Shown one piece after another: positions 45,893 to 54,503 of a stretch of DNA of 64,000 nt. Position numbers and translations under genes: made by a program. The notes beneath the pieces are model-generated. The model had not been told where the DNA came from and searched no databases. It worked only from the letters and a program-made list of their open reading frames with translations. Within the stretch, counting starts at the first letter, position 1; each line of letters starts with the position of its first letter. Source of the stretch: Nitrospira sp. (lineage in GTDB: Bacteria; Nitrospirota; Nitrospiria; Nitrospirales; UBA8639); contig WTGX01000004.1 in NCBI GenBank assembly GCA_011523385.1, positions 186,001 through 250,000 of the forward strand, written 5' to 3'.

Positions 45893-46792
45893 ATGAAATT
45901 CGGTACGATGGCTGTTCTGGGTTGTTCCAACGTGGGGAAATCCACCCTCGTGAACACGTTGGTGAATCAAAAAATTGCCATCGTGTCCGACAAACCCCAG
46001 ACCACGCGTTCGCGGATTTTAGGCGTGGCGCATTTCCCGCAAGGGCAATTAGCGTTGTTGGATACGCCGGGGCTGCACCGGCCTTGGCATCGACTGAATA
46101 AACTCATGGTGCGAACGGCGCTCGATGCCATGCATGATGCCGACGTGCTGGCGGTCATGGTGGACGGACGAGATTTGCCCGGCCCCGTCGATCGATTTGT
46201 GGTAGAGCAAATATTCTCGAGACATGGCCAATCGTCGGCGTTACCGGTTTTTTTGTTGGTGAATAAAATCGACTTGATTCGTAAACGTCACGTGTTGCCG
46301 GTGATCGAGGCCTATCGTCAGTTGGGAGAATGGACGGAGATCGTTCCCATATCGGCCAAGACCGGTCTGAACGTTGACCGGTTGGCATCGCTGGTGTTTG
46401 ACCGGGTGGTTGACCGGGACGACGCCTTTGATGAAGATTTTGTCACGGACCAGTCATGGCGTCATCTGGCCGCGGAGACCATACGGGAAAAGGTCATTGA
46501 AGCGACCAAGGCGGAACTGCCCTATGCCGTTGCCGTGAAGGTGGACGAGTTTCTGGAAGAAGGGTGCGTCACCACGATCGCGGCCACCATTGTTGTCGAG
46601 AAACCCGGCCAGAAGGCGATTGTGATCGGAAAATCGGGAGAACGGTTAAAGGCGATCGGTACCGCCGCCCGGTTGGAGTTGGCGAAGGCGTTGGCCAACA
46701 AGGTTTTTTTGAAACTCCACGTGAAAGTAAAAAGCGCGTGGCGCGACGATGATCGTTGGTTGGTAGAATTGGGATACGCGACACAGCCATGA
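45893..46792 (+). CDS. era: GTPase Era
   Basis: A 299-residue Era GTPase. G1 GCSNVGKST, switch II DTPGLH, NKID and SAKTGLNVDRL mark the G domain; the C-terminal KH domain contains VIGKSGERLKAIGTAAR. It binds the 3' end of 16S rRNA during 30S assembly. It overlaps mgtE (ATGA). Confidence 0.97.
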   Translation: MKFGTMAVLGCSNVGKSTLVNTLVNQKIAIVSDKPQTTRSRILGVAHFPQGQLALLDTPGLHRPWHRLNKLMVRTALDAMHDADVLAVMVDGRDLPGPVDRFVVEQIFSRHGQSSALPVFLLVNKIDLIRKRHVLPVIEAYRQLGEWTEIVPISAKTGLNVDRLASLVFDRVVDRDDAFDEDFVTDQSWRHLAAETIREKVIEATKAELPYAVAVKVDEFLEEGCVTTIAATIVVEKPGQKAIVIGKSGERLKAIGTAARLELAKALANKVFLKLHVKVKSAWRDDDRWLVELGYATQP

Positions 46793-48225
46793 CGGACCCG
46801 GCCAAAACAATGACTCCCAGTGCCCCTCCGGCCGCCAAGGATCAGGCTGCGTCGGAGTCCGCCAATAGTCAAAGCAAATTCGACGTGGTGAGGCTCTCGA
46901 CGCGCCGTCTTTTGAAGCGTGGCGCCATTTCAAACCTGACCAATCTGATTGCCCGGTTGCATCCCGCGGACGTCGCCCGGGTGATTATGAATTTGGATAC
47001 CCCTCAAGAACGACGGACGGTTTTTGAATTGGTCGAAGGCGTGGCTGAGCAAGGCAAGGTCGTGAGCGAGTTGAGCGACGAGATGATCCTTGAACTGCTT
47101 GAAGATCGAAACGCCGCGGATATCGCGTGGATGTTACGAACCGTACCGACCGACGACGCAGCGGATATTTTAGGCGTGTTGCCTGATGAGGTGGCAAAAA
47201 ATATCTTGCCGCTGATGAAAGCCGAGGAATCTCAGGAAGTCGCCAACCTGATGGCGTATCCCAAGGGAACGGCCGGCAGCATCATGACCACGGAGTTCTT
47301 CTCGTTGCCCGAGGAAACCACGGCCCGTGAAGCCATCCAACGTCTTCAACAGGCCACCAAGGCCGAAACCGTGTTTTATATTTACGCGACGGACCGTAAA
47401 GGACGGCTCAGCGGCGTGGTGTCGTTGCGGGAATTGCTGGTCGTGGCACCGACGGCTCCCCTGAAAAGCATGCTCTTCCGCGACGTCATCAGTGTGAGCG
47501 TGGAGACTGCACAGAAAGAAGTCGCTCGTCAGGTGGCGAATTACAACCTGCTGGCGATTCCGGTTGTCGATGCCGAGCATCGGCTCGTGGGAATTATTAC
47601 GGTCGACGACGTGGTGGACGTCATTCGGGATGAAGACACCAAGGACATGTTGAAGATGGCCGGAGCCGCCGAAGAAGACGCACAGATGCGCATTCCCAGT
47701 CTCGTGGCCGCGGGCTTGCGGTTTCCCTGGTTGTTTACGAATTTGGCCGGAAGTCTCTTGTCGGGTCTCATCTTGTGGTGGTTCCGGTTCACGATTCAGG
47801 AGGTCGTGGCCGTGGTGGCCTTTATTCCCGTGATTGCGGCGATGGGTGGCAACCTGGGGCTCCAATCCTCGACGCTGATCATTCGGGGGCTTGCCACGGG
47901 TCACGTGGAGCATAGCGATATCTGGAAAGTCGTATTTCGGGAATTGCGTATCGGGGTCCTTCTCGGCGTGATCTGTGGCACGTTACTCTTTCTGACCGGA
48001 TGGATCTGGCAGGAAAACGGTTATTTGGGATTGGTGGTTGGCGGGGCCTTGCTGCTTACGTTTATTATCTCCTCGAGTATGGCCACGGTCACCCCCTTGC
48101 TCTTACGAAAGTTTCACGTTGATCCGGCCGTGGCGGCGGGGCCGTTCATCACCACGGCCATGGACATCACGGGAGTCAGCATTTACCTGGGTCTCGCGAC
48201 GATGATGCTTGAGTATTTGAGATAA
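46789..48225 (+). CDS. mgtE: MgtE-family magnesium transporter
   Basis: A 478-residue Mg2+ channel: N domain with superhelical repeats (LIARLHPADVARVI), tandem CBS domains (about 165-285) and five membrane helices at the C-terminus (GGNLGLQSSTLIIRGLATG pore helix region). The cytosolic CBS domains sense magnesium. The ATG overlaps the era stop. The first 30 residues are Ala/Pro-rich and disordered. Confidence 0.95.
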   Translation: MTDPAKTMTPSAPPAAKDQAASESANSQSKFDVVRLSTRRLLKRGAISNLTNLIARLHPADVARVIMNLDTPQERRTVFELVEGVAEQGKVVSELSDEMILELLEDRNAADIAWMLRTVPTDDAADILGVLPDEVAKNILPLMKAEESQEVANLMAYPKGTAGSIMTTEFFSLPEETTAREAIQRLQQATKAETVFYIYATDRKGRLSGVVSLRELLVVAPTAPLKSMLFRDVISVSVETAQKEVARQVANYNLLAIPVVDAEHRLVGIITVDDVVDVIRDEDTKDMLKMAGAAEEDAQMRIPSLVAAGLRFPWLFTNLAGSLLSGLILWWFRFTIQEVVAVVAFIPVIAAMGGNLGLQSSTLIIRGLATGHVEHSDIWKVVFRELRIGVLLGVICGTLLFLTGWIWQENGYLGLVVGGALLLTFIISSSMATVTPLLLRKFHVDPAVAAGPFITTAMDITGVSIYLGLATMMLEYLR

Positions 48226-48281
48226 TCCTGCCGTCTCCCTCTGAATTTTCTGAATTTGACGAAGTTCCGGCGCGTCTTGCC

Positions 48282-49037
48282 ATGGCCTTAGTCACCACAA
48301 AAGCGATCGTGCTGAAAAGCATGCGCTGGGGAGAAGCCGATCGCATCCTCACGTTTTATTCGCTTCAAATGGGCAAGGTTCGAGGGATTGCGCGTGGCGC
48401 GCGACGGATGAAAAGCCGATTCGGCGGCATGCTCGAACCGTTCTCGTTCATCAATCTCACGTTTTTCGACAAACGCAACGACAGCCTTGGGTCCATCAGC
48501 CACGTCGATAGTCTCGAGTCCTTCAGCCCGTTGCGAGAGAGTTTGGATTTGATCTGGGCGGCTTCTCGTATGGTGGCCTTGGTCGACGGCGTGACCGCGG
48601 ATCGTGATTCCAACCCCACGATTTATCACACGTTACTGGAAGGGTTACGATCGCTGGTCCGAACGGACGATCCGGGATTGCTGACGCTGATTTTTCAGAT
48701 TCACGTCCTGAGTCATTCCGGGTTCCAACCACAGGTCGATCAATGTGCATCCTGTGGCCGGGATTTGAAAGAGCAACATTCCCGGTTTTCACCATCGGCT
48801 GGGGGGCGTTTGTGTGGATCCTGCGACCGGGGGAGTTGGGATTATTGTTTGCCCATGTCTCAGGGGAGCATGGCGTTTCTCCGTCAAGCACCTCAGATAC
48901 CCTTTACACGGGCGACGCGCCTGAAGGCGACGGGTCAGGTGCGGAGAGAAGTAGAAACCATCGTCGAAACGTATGCGAGATCCGTGGTCGGAAAACGGTT
49001 GCCGGAGAAGGAACTGTTGGCGATGGCGGGAAAGTAA
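48282..49037 (+). CDS. recO: DNA repair protein RecO
   Basis: A 251-residue RecO: N-terminal OB fold (TTKAIVLKSMRWGEADRILTFYS, GMLEPFSFINLTFF), central helical part and four-cysteine zinc motif (CASCGRDL, RLCGSCDRG). It loads RecA on SSB-coated ssDNA with RecR. Position after era is common. Confidence 0.95.
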   Translation: MALVTTKAIVLKSMRWGEADRILTFYSLQMGKVRGIARGARRMKSRFGGMLEPFSFINLTFFDKRNDSLGSISHVDSLESFSPLRESLDLIWAASRMVALVDGVTADRDSNPTIYHTLLEGLRSLVRTDDPGLLTLIFQIHVLSHSGFQPQVDQCASCGRDLKEQHSRFSPSAGGRLCGSCDRGSWDYCLPMSQGSMAFLRQAPQIPFTRATRLKATGQVRREVETIVETYARSVVGKRLPEKELLAMAGK

Positions 49038-49044
49038 ACGATCC

Positions 49045-49410
49045 ATGAGCACGGAAACCATTCAGCCTGAAGACATGAAGTGGCTCGAAAAGGGCGTATT
49101 CGGTATCACGTGGAGCGATGGGCATCAGGGCGTCTATCCGATCCGGTACCTGCGGTTGCACTGCCCCTGTGCGGCCTGTACGGATGAATGGACCGGCGAG
49201 TTGAAGCTGAAACCCGATGACGTCCCGATGTTCATCATGCTGAAGGATATCCAGCCCGTGGGGCATTATGCCTTACGCCTGATTTGGAGTGACGGGCACG
49301 ATACCGGGTTGTATGCATTCGGGCAGCTTCGTCGGATGTGTCAATGCGACGTCTGCCAGCCAAATAAAGATCCCGCCGCGGACAAGAAAGCTTCCCGCCG
49401 TCTTCTCTAA
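49045..49410 (+). CDS. DUF971 domain protein
   Basis: A 121-residue protein of the DUF971/GBBH-like N-terminal family: FGITWSDGHQGVYPIRYLRLHCPCAAC, then HYALRLIWSDGHDTGLYAFGQLRRMCQCDVC. Four to five cysteines may bind zinc or an iron-sulfur centre. Members associate with Fe-S carrier proteins. It begins 8 bases after recO. Confidence 0.9.
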   Translation: MSTETIQPEDMKWLEKGVFGITWSDGHQGVYPIRYLRLHCPCAACTDEWTGELKLKPDDVPMFIMLKDIQPVGHYALRLIWSDGHDTGLYAFGQLRRMCQCDVCQPNKDPAADKKASRRLL

Positions 49411-49443
49411 TCTGACCCGTTTTCTTTCTCGTATCTCCGGGCT

Positions 49444-50499
49444 TCAACGTCGGTAGCGCGGCCCAAGGGTCCGGTCTTCGTAGTTGGCAAACAGGCGTTT
49501 GGTTTCGGGATGGAGGACAAAACCTTTACCGTGCGCAATGTCCCGCGCGCGAAAGAACGGGGCGAGTTTTCCGGAAGGATCGAGGTAGGCCGCGCGAAGC
49601 GGGACCGAGCGGTTTCGATGATGGATCAGGTGACAGGACGTGGAACGGATCGAGTTGATCCAGGCGGCGATTTCGTCAGGGTTTCCGATGGAGGCCGACA
49701 GCAGCAGGAGCCGTGATTGCGCCGGAGCGAAAATAATCGTTTCTTCCCACACCACGCCCCGTTCCGCGTCGGCCAGAAATTGCGATTCATCCAGAATAAT
49801 CAAGCCCAAGGTATCCAGCCGCATGTCGATCTCGCCGCTTGCGGCATCGTACAGTAAATTCCGCAGGATTTCCGTGGTCATGATCAGGATGGGAGCCTGC
49901 GGATTGTCACGGCGGTCGCCCGTGAGAATACCGACTTGATCCGCACCGAAGAGCTGCGAAAACTCCGTCAGCTTTGTGTTTGAGAGTGCCTTCAAGGGAG
50001 ACGTGTAAATCACCGTTCGTTCGGCTTCGATGGCCCGTCGCATGGCCTCGATCGCCACGTAGGTCTTGCCGCTGCCCGTGGGGACGCTCAAGATCACGTC
50101 AGTAGTTGTCAGGCGGTCGATGGCGTCCCGTTGCCAGTCGTCAGGCTTGAAAGGCCGTGGCGGAGGCACGCCGAGCCCTTCAAGCAGCGCCTTCGTGCCG
50201 ATGGCCGGTTCGGTCGGGACGTGGTGATGCCGGGAAGGCGGGGCGGGGCGGGGCGGCGCATCGGGCTGAGGGTTCGGCTTGGCCGGTCTGTCCGGCTTGG
50301 AAGAGCGTGGAGGCTCCTGCAGGAAGGACGTGAGCGTCGTTTCGATTTCCGCCCGTTGCCCGGGTGACAGGGCCAGGAGTGATTGAATCAGCCGGGTTTT
50401 CCCCATGCGGAAGTGCCGGTGCACCCGGTTCTTCGCCAGCCGGTGAAGCAGACTGACGGGCAAGCCGGCCAAGTGTTGTGTTAATTCGTCGTTCGTCAT
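49444..50499 (-). CDS. Ski2-like helicase, RecA1 lobe as a separate protein
   Basis: A 351-residue protein that is only the first motor lobe of a superfamily 2 helicase. Motif I SVPTGSGKT (138-146), Ia TSPLKALSNTK, motif II DESQ (237-240) and motif III SAS (268-270) are present; motifs V and VI are absent. The N-terminal 110 residues are a SAP/wHTH-like helical stretch and a Pro-rich linker. The missing half is encoded 117 bases upstream (next feature), i.e. in reversed order relative to a normal helicase. The protein ends soon after motif III with no sign of a frameshift. Confidence 0.85.
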   Translation of the reverse strand: MTNDELTQHLAGLPVSLLHRLAKNRVHRHFRMGKTRLIQSLLALSPGQRAEIETTLTSFLQEPPRSSKPDRPAKPNPQPDAPPRPAPPSRHHHVPTEPAIGTKALLEGLGVPPPRPFKPDDWQRDAIDRLTTTDVILSVPTGSGKTYVAIEAMRRAIEAERTVIYTSPLKALSNTKLTEFSQLFGADQVGILTGDRRDNPQAPILIMTTEILRNLLYDAASGEIDMRLDTLGLIILDESQFLADAERGVVWEETIIFAPAQSRLLLLSASIGNPDEIAAWINSIRSTSCHLIHHRNRSVPLRAAYLDPSGKLAPFFRARDIAHGKGFVLHPETKRLFANYEDRTLGPRYRR

Positions 50500-50615
50500 G
50501 CGGCTGTTCGTTTGTTGCCTATGTGTCCAGTCTATACACCCTCCAAGGGAGAGGGTGTTGTGGAGCAGAAATTGTCAATGCCTAAGCGAACATTTACCGT
50601 TCTTCTCTGCGTCGT

Positions 50616-52601
50616 TCATGGCAATTCTTGCAGCACGTCCCGGCGCATGAGGTCCATGGCGTCTCTCGCAACGCCGGCCAGACCGGGATGGGTCGCTTTG
50701 AGTCCATGGACTTGCGAGAGATATTCCAGCGTCCTGGCCAGGAGCCGGTAGACGTCCCCTTCGGCCATGGTGGTCGGGCGAATCAGTTCGTTCCAGGGCA
50801 GGGCGGGCTCGGCGATCCACCGGTCGGCTATCGCTGCGACGTCCCACCTCAGGAGAGGCGGCTCTTCATACGCGGATAACGAGTGGGCGACCTTTCGCAC
50901 TTGTCCGAGGGTCGAGGTCAGGGCCGGATGGCGTCCGGGAAAGGAGGCCGGCCGGTCGTCGTCATGCGCAATGCTCGCCAGCACCCCGGCCAGTAAAGAG
51001 GCGGTGATGCCTTCAAATGCTCCCATCCTGATCAGTTCCGTGATGAGTAACGAATGGTTGATGCGAATCAGGCGCGCCCAGTCGCCCTCGGATGTCAGTT
51101 GGCACGCGGGCGTCAGGTAGCCGAATTTTTGCAATACCTCCACGTGTTGCTGGAAGCGGTGCCAGAGTTCGGTGCGCATGGCGTGAATGGTTTTCGTCAG
51201 TCGATGTTCTTCCTGGCGCAGCTTCAGGGCCTGCGGGTGGTCCTTTTGGCACGCCGGACGGGACGGACAGGTTGGACAGGGGAATTCGTCCTTGAGCGTT
51301 TCGGTCAGGACCGGGTTATCGGCACCGTCCTGATTGACGCGAATCGGAAGACGTCGTAAACGAGCGGGAAACTGTTCCAATGTTTCGATGGCGTGATTCA
51401 GGCTCTGGGGCGTGCACCAGGGAAACCGGTGGGACTCGGTGACGTCGATGACTTCGTCGATCACCGCGGTCACCGCGCTTGCGGGATATTCTATGATGCG
51501 TCCGCCGTTTCGCATGACGGTCAACATGGGAGCCCCTTGTCCACGGCTTCGATATTGCCGCAGGACGATAGCGTGATCCTTGGAAAGTTCGACTGCGCGA
51601 CCCGGCGTCAGGAACGCCAATTGCGCTGAGATTTCCGGTGGGTCGTGCTGCGTTTTCCGACGATGGTGCGAGCGGCGTTTCTTGGCCAGACTGAATGATT
51701 GCCACTGCGCAATCCAATCGGCGCATTCCCGTTGGCCATAGGTCTCCAGTTGCGTTTCCACGTCATCCAGCTTCGTTTCATACGCATCGGCTCGTTGGTT
51801 GAGCTGGAATTGCGCAAAACTCTTTTCCAGGATGGGTTGGATATGGTCGATGGAATGAGCTTTCAGGAGATTCAGCACCATGGGATAGGAAACGACAAAT
51901 TGACTGTCGATCGGCTCCGGGTGGTTCGTGAGCCCATTCGCAATGGGGCCGAGGTCGATGTACGGCGACGGCGTGACCACGACGAACCCCACGTAATCTT
52001 TCCCGCGTCTTCCGCCGCGGCCGGCGAGTTGTTGAATTTCATTGACGGTCAGTTCCGTGATGTCCCGGTCCTTGCGGACGCTCGATTGAGTTATCACGAC
52101 GGTGCGGGCGGGAAAATCCACCCCGGCGGCCAGGGTCGTGGTGGCGAAGACCGCATCCAGACACCCTTGACGCATGAGTTCTTCAACGGCGATTTTCCAG
52201 GACGGCAGGTGCCCGGCGTGATGGGCCGCCACACCATAGTGCTGAACCGTGGGGATCAGGGGATGGTTGGCAATACTGGGATATTCGGCAGTCATCTTGT
52301 CCAGCACGTCCGTGATGGCCGCCGACCGCGTGGGGGGAATGGGGTTCTGGCGGTGCTCGAAACACGCAATGGCTTCATCGCAGGCGCGCCGGGACGTCAA
52401 AAAGACGATGGCCGGGGTCAGACGCTGGTGTCGAAGGACGTGGAGCAGATCGACTGGGTGAATGGCCGGTGGCATGAACGGAGGAAAGTGTAACAGGAAC
52501 TTGTCGGGAGCACAAAGGAGACCGCCAATCGACGGAGACTTGGATTCGTGCAGGAGTTGCGTGGGGATGACGCTGCGATGACCCGTGAGCAGGTAACTCA
52601 T
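50616..52601 (-). CDS. Ski2-like helicase, RecA2 lobe plus DSHCT domain
   Basis: A protein of about 661 residues (start 52601; a frame to 52676 also exists) with the second motor lobe but no Walker A. VFLTSRRACDEAI (motif IV region), AAHHAGHLPSWK, ATTTLAAGVDFPAR (motif V) and QLAGRGGRRG (motif VI) are clear. The C-terminus matches the Ski2/Mtr4 DSHCT helical region (WHRFQQHVEVLQKFGYL, LTSEGDWARLIRINHSLLIT) and has a cysteine cluster CPTCPSRPAC. Together with the next gene it would rebuild one Ski2-type RNA/DNA helicase. It diverges from the DUF2791 operon. Confidence 0.85.
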   Translation of the reverse strand: MSYLLTGHRSVIPTQLLHESKSPSIGGLLCAPDKFLLHFPPFMPPAIHPVDLLHVLRHQRLTPAIVFLTSRRACDEAIACFEHRQNPIPPTRSAAITDVLDKMTAEYPSIANHPLIPTVQHYGVAAHHAGHLPSWKIAVEELMRQGCLDAVFATTTLAAGVDFPARTVVITQSSVRKDRDITELTVNEIQQLAGRGGRRGKDYVGFVVVTPSPYIDLGPIANGLTNHPEPIDSQFVVSYPMVLNLLKAHSIDHIQPILEKSFAQFQLNQRADAYETKLDDVETQLETYGQRECADWIAQWQSFSLAKKRRSHHRRKTQHDPPEISAQLAFLTPGRAVELSKDHAIVLRQYRSRGQGAPMLTVMRNGGRIIEYPASAVTAVIDEVIDVTESHRFPWCTPQSLNHAIETLEQFPARLRRLPIRVNQDGADNPVLTETLKDEFPCPTCPSRPACQKDHPQALKLRQEEHRLTKTIHAMRTELWHRFQQHVEVLQKFGYLTPACQLTSEGDWARLIRINHSLLITELIRMGAFEGITASLLAGVLASIAHDDDRPASFPGRHPALTSTLGQVRKVAHSLSAYEEPPLLRWDVAAIADRWIAEPALPWNELIRPTTMAEGDVYRLLARTLEYLSQVHGLKATHPGLAGVARDAMDLMRRDVLQELP

Positions 52602-52661
52602 GGCGCAACTCGTTGAGAATGAAAACGACAGAAGGCTGGAAAGCGTGTTGCGTTTCTCATT

Positions 52662-52710
52662 TTGGTTCTGACACACTGGGTAACTATAATAATGGGAACC
52701 TGAAGTTCCC
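52662..52710 (+). promoter_or_regulatory. Promoter and operator-like repeat of the DUF2791 operon
   Basis: A perfect -10 TATAAT (52685-52690) with a weak -35 TTGGTT (52662-52667) 17 bases upstream. Directly after it, GGGAACCTGAAGTTCCC (52694-52710) is a perfect 6-bp inverted repeat that would span the transcription start, as an operator or a 5' hairpin. Confidence 0.55.
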
Positions 52711-52754
52711 TTCCTTGTGGATCGCCTTTTGAGGCGCGTGGAAAGGAGTGATTG

Positions 52755-53525
52755 GTGGAGACCTTCGAACGGGCGTTCGGCAATACGGAAAGAGCCGCGG
52801 TTTCGACGCTACGGGCGATCAAAGACGTGGAAAAGCTGGCCAAGGCGCTACAAAAGGCAGCGAGGGAAGGGAACATCGGCGCCATCAAGCGAGAATGTTC
52901 AAGGCTGGATCCTACGCTGGATTCTCTAAAAGAAGAGGTGTCGAACGCAGTGGCCGTTTGGCCTTTCAAGGATGAAGAGGAAGAAGCATACCTCAGGGAT
53001 CACTATGCCGATGAACTTCGTAAGACCGCCGCGGAAAAGGGATTGGATCTCCGGGAACGGGACGGCATGCTGATTTCTCATCCGTCCATCGTTCGGATTC
53101 TGCCCGGTGACCGGGCCGTGAGAATCGATAAGAGTAAGAAGGCGACGCTACGACCGTCTCGCCTCACGGAAATCCTGGTCGAGCAGCAGAAAAAACCGCC
53201 GCGGTTCAGGTCGGATGCTTTCCTGAAGTCGTTATACGAGATGTACGTGCTCCTGGCGAAAGCCAAGCAAGGGACCGTTATCCCGTTAGCCATGATCTAT
53301 GAGGCGTTTACTTCCTGTCCCGGCAGCAAACGTGACTACAGCAAGATCGACTTTGCCAGGGACATCTATTTCCTGGAACAGAGTGATACGCTCTCCACCA
53401 GGTCGGGATACCGGGTCTCGTTCCCGTCTTCAACCGGCTCGAAAAAGGCCAAGGACACGTTCTCGTTCGTCGGTCCCGACAAACAGGTCGTCACGTATTA
53501 CGGAATCCAATTTTCCGGGGGCTGA
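52755..53525 (+). CDS. Unknown coiled-coil protein, first gene of DUF2791 operon
   Basis: A 256-residue soluble protein that I do not recognise. Residues 1-75 are helical with heptad character (LRAIKDVEKLAKALQKAARE), then a compact middle (HPSIVRILPGDRAVRIDKSKK) and a C-terminal part that might be a winged helix (DFARDIYFLEQSDTLSTRSG). The GTG at 52755 is preferred over the TTG at 52752 because GGAG lies 6 bases before it. The stop is 2 bases before the next ATG, so the three genes form one operon. A DNA-binding or adaptor role is possible but unproven. Confidence 0.8.
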   Translation: METFERAFGNTERAAVSTLRAIKDVEKLAKALQKAAREGNIGAIKRECSRLDPTLDSLKEEVSNAVAVWPFKDEEEEAYLRDHYADELRKTAAEKGLDLRERDGMLISHPSIVRILPGDRAVRIDKSKKATLRPSRLTEILVEQQKKPPRFRSDAFLKSLYEMYVLLAKAKQGTVIPLAMIYEAFTSCPGSKRDYSKIDFARDIYFLEQSDTLSTRSGYRVSFPSSTGSKKAKDTFSFVGPDKQVVTYYGIQFSGG

Positions 53526-53527
53526 TA

Positions 53528-54487
53528 ATGGCGCACACCATACCATTGCACGATTGGCTGCGGCACCTCGATGCCGAATACGTATCGACGTTCATCAAGG
53601 AGGGCGGTGCGTCCATCAAGTTTGCCGTGATGGAAGACGGCCGCAAGCCGCAGTTCTCCGAAGCCGTGGAGACCCGGGGCAGGGAATTGAATTACGCCGT
53701 TGTCAAACTTGACGCAGTGGAAACTAAGGTTCATATGCCCCAGGACGTGTTTTTCGGACTGGCGAAGCAGGTGGATTGGCGATTTCTGGCTCGCCTCATG
53801 ATCGTGCGGCTGGCTCGGGGGATCGGCTATGACGTCGACGCGATCAACCCCGGTGAGACGACGAACGTGTTTGAGGCCGTCGGAAAAAGAAACGGTCTTG
53901 ATTCACAATCCGTACTTCGTGAGTTGAGACGCGAATTGGAAACCAGGGTGAGCAAGGAATATCGCATGGACAAAGATTTCAGGGTGGCGATGACTTCCCT
54001 TTGCCTGTGTGAGAACGTTCGTCAGGATCAGGAATACGGCGGTCAGCCGCTGATCGATTGGTTGACGGGAACGAATACGAGGGTGAGCAGCGTGAAGTCA
54101 TTCTTCATCAATACCGGCATCAACCGGACGACGGCCAGACATTTCATTGAATCAGCCCTGTTCTGGTTCCGGCACGTGGGACACGCGGGGACGGTGATCG
54201 TCCTCGACAACTCCCGTATCATGCTGTCCCCCAACCCGAAGGACGGGGGCAGGTATTATACGAAAGCTATGGTCATGGACCACTACGAGCTTTTGCGGGA
54301 GTTCATCGACGGAACAGATCAATTGGCCGGAACGTTGATGGTGATCGTGACAAACGGCGCCTTCCTCGATGAAGACGCTCGTTCCAGGGGATTCGGCATC
54401 TACCAGGCCCTCAGGACAAGGATCATGGATGACGTCCGGGATAAAAACCTGGTGAATCCCATCGCGTCCATGGTACGACTCTCCTGA
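53528..54487 (+). CDS. BrxC/BrxD-like P-loop paralogue with degenerate ATP site
   Basis: A 319-residue protein that aligns by eye with DUF2791 ATPases but is altered at the catalytic positions. Where Walker A belongs it reads KEGGASIKFAV (24-34) with no GKS/T. The Walker B strand is TVIVLDNSR (222-230): the aspartate is kept but the catalytic glutamate is asparagine. The C-terminal stretch HYELLREFIDGT, LMVIVTNGAFLDEDARSRGFGIYQALRTRI resembles the conserved DUF2791 end. It probably partners the intact ATPase encoded next, as a pseudo-ATPase subunit. Confidence 0.75.
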   Translation: MAHTIPLHDWLRHLDAEYVSTFIKEGGASIKFAVMEDGRKPQFSEAVETRGRELNYAVVKLDAVETKVHMPQDVFFGLAKQVDWRFLARLMIVRLARGIGYDVDAINPGETTNVFEAVGKRNGLDSQSVLRELRRELETRVSKEYRMDKDFRVAMTSLCLCENVRQDQEYGGQPLIDWLTGTNTRVSSVKSFFINTGINRTTARHFIESALFWFRHVGHAGTVIVLDNSRIMLSPNPKDGGRYYTKAMVMDHYELLREFIDGTDQLAGTLMVIVTNGAFLDEDARSRGFGIYQALRTRIMDDVRDKNLVNPIASMVRLS

Positions 54488-54503
54488 AGCAAAGACGGAC
54501 CTC

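Noticed and set aside
50540-50570. Hairpin CACCCTC/GAGGGTG between the two helicase genes
   Set aside because: No T-run on either strand, so not supported as an intrinsic terminator.
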